Shown: piece after piece, positions 60,559-64,000 of the stretch
Numbering within the stretch: position 1 is the stretch's first letter
Layout of the letters: every line of letters starts with the position of its first letter
Source: Arthrobacter sp. 24S4-2
GTDB taxonomy: Bacteria > Actinomycetota > Actinomycetes > Actinomycetales > Micrococcaceae
Length of the DNA: 64,000 bases
Assembly: GCF_005280255.1 (NCBI RefSeq)
Contig: NZ_CP040018.1
Location: 4,216,001-4,280,000 of the forward strand
Direction: 5' to 3'
Notes under the pieces: model-generated
What the model was told of the DNA's origin: nothing
Databases searched by the model: none
What the model saw: the letters and a program-made list of their open reading frames with translations, nothing else
Made by a program: the position numbers and the translations under genes

Positions 60559-61116
60559 CTATGCATGGCGGCGGTACACGGCCTCGACCACCTGGTACGG
60601 CTCATGGCCGGGCACCATGTTGTGCATGGTGATCCGTCCGCCGTTGCCGTCGCCGGGCTCGACGTGGATCTGCCAGCCCCAGTCCGGCCCGGACGGGGCG
60701 GCGTACCAGCCGGTCAGCCTGACCACGCCGTCGACGCCGATGTCCCCGGCAAAGTTCATCCATTCCGGCCCGGAGTGGAAGGAATCAACCCACACGCCCA
60801 CCGCACCCGTTCCGGACGCAACGCCGGTTTCGCCGTCGCCGGTTTCGCCGTCGGTTTCGCTGTCGCCGGTTTCGCTGTCGCCGGAACCGGCGCCAGCGGC
60901 CGAGCCGGAGACCGGGCCGGAGCCCAACAGCAGCAGGCCGTTCTGCGGTTTGCCCTCGTGCTCCCAGGCGTACTCGATGGTCACGAACTCCCCCGCGGTC
61001 ACTTTGACGGACGCGGTGGCCGCTGACTCCTGGTACTCGTCGGTGGGCATGAACCGCAGCCGGTTGTGGCCCTGCCAGCTGCCCACGAACGGGGCCATGG
61101 TCTCGATAATCGTCAT
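60559..61116 (-). CDS. DUF1579-like protein with an internal low-complexity insert
   Basis: 185 aa. The N-terminal part (MAPFVGSWQGHNRLRFMPTD, EYAWEHEGKPQNGLLLLG) and C-terminal part (VWVDSFHSGPEWMNFAGDIG, WGWQIHVEP) fit the lipocalin-like DUF1579 family. Between them, ~residues 90-118 form a Gly/Asp/Glu/Thr repeat (GDSETGDSETDGETGDGETG) encoded by near-tandem DNA at 60829-60895. ATG 61116 (MTIIETM) is preferred. Function unknown. Confidence 0.72.
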   Translation of the reverse strand: MTIIETMAPFVGSWQGHNRLRFMPTDEYQESAATASVKVTAGEFVTIEYAWEHEGKPQNGLLLLGSGPVSGSAAGAGSGDSETGDSETDGETGDGETGVASGTGAVGVWVDSFHSGPEWMNFAGDIGVDGVVRLTGWYAAPSGPDWGWQIHVEPGDGNGGRITMHNMVPGHEPYQVVEAVYRRHA

Positions 61117-61281
61117 ACCGGCAGTCTGGCCGGGATGCACCCTCCACGCCAGTAGGCGTCCCACCAGAAGTCCGCGTGTCCTGCTTGCGCCGGCTAGCGA
61201 TGGGCTTCAGCGGAGCGGCGTGAAAGGCTTCAGCCAGCCTGGTGCCATCGTTTCCGGCGCCGTCACCGGCAGCAAGCCCTG

Positions 61282-62508
61282 CTAGTAGTTCCGCCGGTGT
61301 TTGAGCCGTGGAATCGTGATGGCAAACACGACGGCGGCGGCGAACCCCAGCACGCCGGTGGCCCACACGCCGGCCCCGAGTGAGGCTGCGGCGGTGACGC
61401 CGGACAGCAGCACGGGGCCGCCGGTGGCGCCGGCGTCGGCAATAAAGCGCCAGAGCCCCAGGAACTGGCCGCGGCCGCGGTCCGGGGAGAAGTCCGCGCC
61501 GAGGGTCATGATGAGGCCGGAGCTGATGCCGTTGCCGAATCCGATCAGCAGTGCCGCCAGCAGCAGGCCTACAAAGCTGCCGGTCAGCGGGATGAGCATG
61601 AGGGCGGTGCCCATGATCGCCGTGGACGGAATGGCCACCCATTGCCGTCCCTTCCGGTCCATGAGCTTGCCGGCGGGGTAGAACACCAGCATGTCTATCG
61701 CCCCGGACAGGCCGTAGATCAGCGAGGCGTGGGTGGCGTCCATCCCCAGGTTGTCCGCCCACAGCGGGATGACCACCTGGCGTGAGGCGCGCAGTGCACT
61801 GAGCAGGAGGATCCCGGCGCCCACGGTGAGGAACACGCCTGCATGGGACACGGCGATGCCGCGCATGGTGGGCTCCGGCCCTCGCTGACCGTCAGCGGAG
61901 CCGGGCGCGGACACCAGATCAGGGATGGTCACCGACAGAATTGCCGCGGCCGCCATCCCCGCGACACCCACCCAGTACGCACCGCTGATGCCGGCGAACT
62001 GCATCACGCCGGCGCCCACGAACGGCCCGATGAAGATGCCGATCCTGCTCACGCCGCCCAGCGTGGACAGCGCCCGGGCTCGGAAGGCCACCGGCACCGC
62101 CTCGGTCAGGTACTTCTGCCGGGCCAGGCTGAAGACGCTCGCGGCCATCCCGACGACGACCATCGCCGCCGCGAGCAGCCACAGTCCGTCCGGTATCGCC
62201 GACGAAAGCGCTGCCGCCGTCAGCGCAAGGGCACCGGCTGCTGCCGCGCCGACGATGGACCAGCGTTCGCCGAACTTGAGCGTGATCAGGGAGGCCGGCA
62301 GGTTGAAGAACCAGCTGCCCAGGCCAATGAGCGTAACGATCAGCGCGGCCACCGCCACGGACGCCCCGAGGTCCCGGGCGGAGAGCGCCACCACCGGAAG
62401 GACGGCCCCTTCGCCGATGCAAAACAGCAGCGCCGGCCCGAACGCGGGAACGGCAATGCTGCGGAGGCTGAAGGCTTTGGTGGCTTGTGCGGCGGTCATC
62501 CCTTTCAT
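61282..62508 (-). CDS. MFS transporter (drug/metabolite exporter type)
   Basis: A 408-aa, 12-helix MFS protein. LARQKYLTEAVPVAFRARAL and FYPAGKLMDRKGRQWVAIPS are the family's conserved cytoplasmic loops, near helices 2-3 and 8-9 respectively. Exporters of this type commonly move drugs or sugars; substrate unknown. ATG 62508 is taken, with ATG 62499 possible. The open frame further upstream to 62757 overlaps the divergent surface-protein gene and is not credible. Confidence 0.85.
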   Translation of the reverse strand: MKGMTAAQATKAFSLRSIAVPAFGPALLFCIGEGAVLPVVALSARDLGASVAVAALIVTLIGLGSWFFNLPASLITLKFGERWSIVGAAAAGALALTAAALSSAIPDGLWLLAAAMVVVGMAASVFSLARQKYLTEAVPVAFRARALSTLGGVSRIGIFIGPFVGAGVMQFAGISGAYWVGVAGMAAAAILSVTIPDLVSAPGSADGQRGPEPTMRGIAVSHAGVFLTVGAGILLLSALRASRQVVIPLWADNLGMDATHASLIYGLSGAIDMLVFYPAGKLMDRKGRQWVAIPSTAIMGTALMLIPLTGSFVGLLLAALLIGFGNGISSGLIMTLGADFSPDRGRGQFLGLWRFIADAGATGGPVLLSGVTAAASLGAGVWATGVLGFAAAVVFAITIPRLKHRRNY

Positions 62509-62660
62509 CCTATGCAGGCCCGGCTGAAAACCGGTTTCCGTGGCGCGGCCCGGAATGTTTGGTGGGCGCCCAGGATTGTGCCATTCTTTTGCTTGTCGCT
62601 GTGCTTCCGGGGCCTGCGAATGCTGGGGGCTACCGGAAAGATAGTCACCGCATCCATCAT

Positions 62661-62694
62661 TTTCCCCCAGGCTCACATGTCTAATTGGGGGAAA
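62661..62694. promoter_or_regulatory. Hairpin exposing the start codon of the CAP/SLH gene
   Basis: TTTCCCCCA (62661-62669) pairs with TTGGGGGAAA (62685-62694). The loop holds the short AGG ribosome-site remnant and the ATG at 62677. Such a fold could modulate translation. It would equally be a coincidence of a C-run and G-run. Confidence 0.35.
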
Positions 62695-64000
62695 CAATTG
62701 CAATTGTTTAGCGTCAATCCGCGTTCTGTGCGGAATAAATCTTCGGCCCGGCCGCATTCGCTATCCGCCATAGCGGCGTGCGCGGCCCTGCTTTCCGCGA
62801 CGTTCGTGGTGGGCGGCCCGGCAGCCGTGGCGGCACCCGGCACCGAGAAGTCCGATACCGCGCAGGTGGAGCGGGTGGGGTCAGCCGCAATCGCACCTGC
62901 ACCGGCCTCGGTCCAGCCGCCGGCCGCCGGGTCAGCGGCCTCGCCGAAGTTTCCGGCAGCTCCGCCGCTGAGGGCCGACGGCGGTCCCGTCACCGAAGGC
63001 GCGGCCGTTGCCGGCGGGACCATTGACCGGGCCAACAGCCAGCAGATCATCGATGTCTTCAACGCCATCAACGCTTTCCGGGCCTCGAAAAGCCTGCAGC
63101 CCGTGACCTTCAACGCCACGGTGTCGGAAATGGCCGAGGACTGGTCCGACCACATGGCCAGCACCGACACTTTCGAGCACAACCCCGGTTTCCACACTGA
63201 CCCGCGGGTGGCCGACCGCTGGACCTACGCAGCGGAAATCATCGCCGGCCGTCCGGACTCCTCGGGAGCCGGGCTGGTGGACCAGTGGATCGCATCGCCC
63301 GGCCACAACGCGATCATGAGCGACCCCAACTACACCACCATCGGCGTCGGCATCGCCCGGATCGCCGACCCGGAGTACCTCCTGGGCACAGTCAACTTCT
63401 TCAACTTCGCAGTGCCGCCGGCCGGAACCTACGCCACGGCCCAGGACTTCCTTAACGGCGGATCCGAAATCGGCGTGCCGTTCGCGGATGTGCTCTCCAC
63501 AACGCAGTTCGCGGACGAGATCCACTGGCTGGCCAGCCAGGGCATCAGCACCGGTTGGAAGGAAGCGAACGGCACCACCACCTACCGGCCCGTCACACCG
63601 GTCAACCGTGATGCCATGGCGGCGTTCATGTACCGGTTTAGGGGCCAACCCCCGTTCAGCCCGCCGCAATACTCCTGGTTCGCGGACATTCCTCCCGGAA
63701 CGCAGTTCTACAAGGAGATCAACTGGCTGGCAACGTACGGCATTTCGGGCGGCTGGGACGAAGGCAACGGCCAGTTCACATACCGTCCGCTGACGCCGGT
63801 GAAGCGCGACGCCATGGCCGCGTTCCTGTACCGGCTGGCGGGCAAGCCCACGTTCACTCCCCCGGCCACCTCGCCGTTCATTGATGTGTCCACCAGCAAC
63901 CAGTTCTACAAGGAGATCACCTGGCTCGCCTCCATGAATATCTCCACCGGCTGGGATGAAGGAAACGGCAAAGCAAGCTACCGTCCGCTGAACTCCGTCA
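62677..64000 (+). CDS. Secreted CAP-domain protein with SLH-like repeats, C-terminus beyond window
   Basis: From ATG 62677 the frame is open to the window end (441 codons). A signal peptide (LSAIAACAALLSATFVVGGP) and Ala/Pro-rich linker precede a CAP/SCP domain (~120-245) with NAINAFRASKSLQPVTFNAT, DTFEHNPGF and QWIASPGHNAIMSDPNY. At least three ~65-residue SLH-like repeats follow, each with the WLA...IS-GW...YRP...RDAMAAF-YR pattern (~265 onward). Such repeats anchor proteins to the cell wall in Arthrobacter relatives. The start is uncertain; it lies in a small hairpin. Confidence 0.82.
   Translation, partial: MSNWGKQLQLFSVNPRSVRNKSSARPHSLSAIAACAALLSATFVVGGPAAVAAPGTEKSDTAQVERVGSAAIAPAPASVQPPAAGSAASPKFPAAPPLRADGGPVTEGAAVAGGTIDRANSQQIIDVFNAINAFRASKSLQPVTFNATVSEMAEDWSDHMASTDTFEHNPGFHTDPRVADRWTYAAEIIAGRPDSSGAGLVDQWIASPGHNAIMSDPNYTTIGVGIARIADPEYLLGTVNFFNFAVPPAGTYATAQDFLNGGSEIGVPFADVLSTTQFADEIHWLASQGISTGWKEANGTTTYRPVTPVNRDAMAAFMYRFRGQPPFSPPQYSWFADIPPGTQFYKEINWLATYGISGGWDEGNGQFTYRPLTPVKRDAMAAFLYRLAGKPTFTPPATSPFIDVSTSNQFYKEITWLASMNISTGWDEGNGKASYRPLNSV

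Noticed and set aside
1..64000. tRNA, rRNA, tmRNA, RNase P RNA or SRP RNA genes
   Set aside because: No TTCGA-type T-arms with CCA-end context or conserved RNA cores were found by eye on either strand.
1..64000. Insertion sequences, integrases, prophage or att sites
   Set aside because: No transposase, integrase or phage structural protein is encoded; repeats seen are short and non-coding.

Overview
The window is high-GC, gene-dense chromosomal DNA from an actinobacterium. The best match is an Arthrobacter/Pseudarthrobacter-like member of the Micrococcaceae. The clues are the menaquinone (not ubiquinone) genes, FprA-type ferredoxin reductases, an assimilatory 4Fe-4S APS reductase with ferredoxin-sulfite reductase, a poxvirus-type topoisomerase IB, frequent GTG/TTG starts and a CAP protein with SLH-like repeats. 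I see no rRNA, tRNA, prophage, transposase or CRISPR array.

Layout. 1-4.5 kb: aldehyde dehydrogenase (partial) with a GAF-domain regulator, fprA copy 1 and topoisomerase IB. 4.6-6.6 kb: RarD-type transporter (frameshifted) and a universal stress protein. 6.9-11.4 kb: GABA/putrescine degradation (gabT, gamma-aminobutyraldehyde dehydrogenase) with a divergent PucR regulator. 11.5-18 kb: CynX/NimT-type MFS plus GntR regulator, AI-2E family permease and several small or membrane proteins. 18-32.5 kb: a sulfur-assimilation and siroheme block (fprA copy 2, cobA/cysG, an ssuABC-like ABC transporter, cysN, cysD, cysH, sir, sirohydrochlorin chelatase), interrupted by small monooxygenase, SRPBCC and GYD genes and a RelA/SpoT-type synthetase. 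32.6-34.7 kb: TRIC channel, SUKH-like protein, and an AbiEi/DUF559 protein bracketed by direct repeats. 35-51 kb: menaquinone biosynthesis (prenyl synthase, menJ, menG, menF, menD, menC), with an amino-acid ABC transporter, argS, phoX and a VOC protein embedded. 51.1-52 kb: non-coding stretch with a candidate structured RNA. 52-64 kb: PAP2 phosphatase, a sugar-type SDR/MFS/RbsD cluster under a divergent IclR regulator, a secreted GH25-like protein, an aminotransferase, a CMD protein, a DUF1579-like protein, an MFS exporter, and a CAP/SLH-like surface protein that runs off the end.

How the genes work together. APS made by CysDN is reduced by CysH and then Sir. Siroheme for Sir comes from CobA/CysG and the chelatase, electrons probably from FprA2 via ferredoxin, and extra sulfur through the Ssu-like transporter. 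Three separate transcription units of this block (sir, ssuA, cobA) share one promoter layout to the base: a 15-bp box, 7 nt, a -35, 18 nt, a -10, 6 nt, then ATG. This reads as a leaderless, co-activated sulfur regulon and is the strongest new observation here.

Other highlights. Five genes (rarD-like, DUF1206, SRPBCC, cysN, sirohydrochlorin chelatase) carry six single-base indels. Five of these are one-base losses in short G/C runs, so sequence error is more likely than real decay. Intergenic DNA holds several families of long inverted repeats. One is a striking set of palindromic arrays with a 31-32 bp period around CAGGAAGTGAGAGAGCGTC that separates menD, argS, phoX and the VOC gene.
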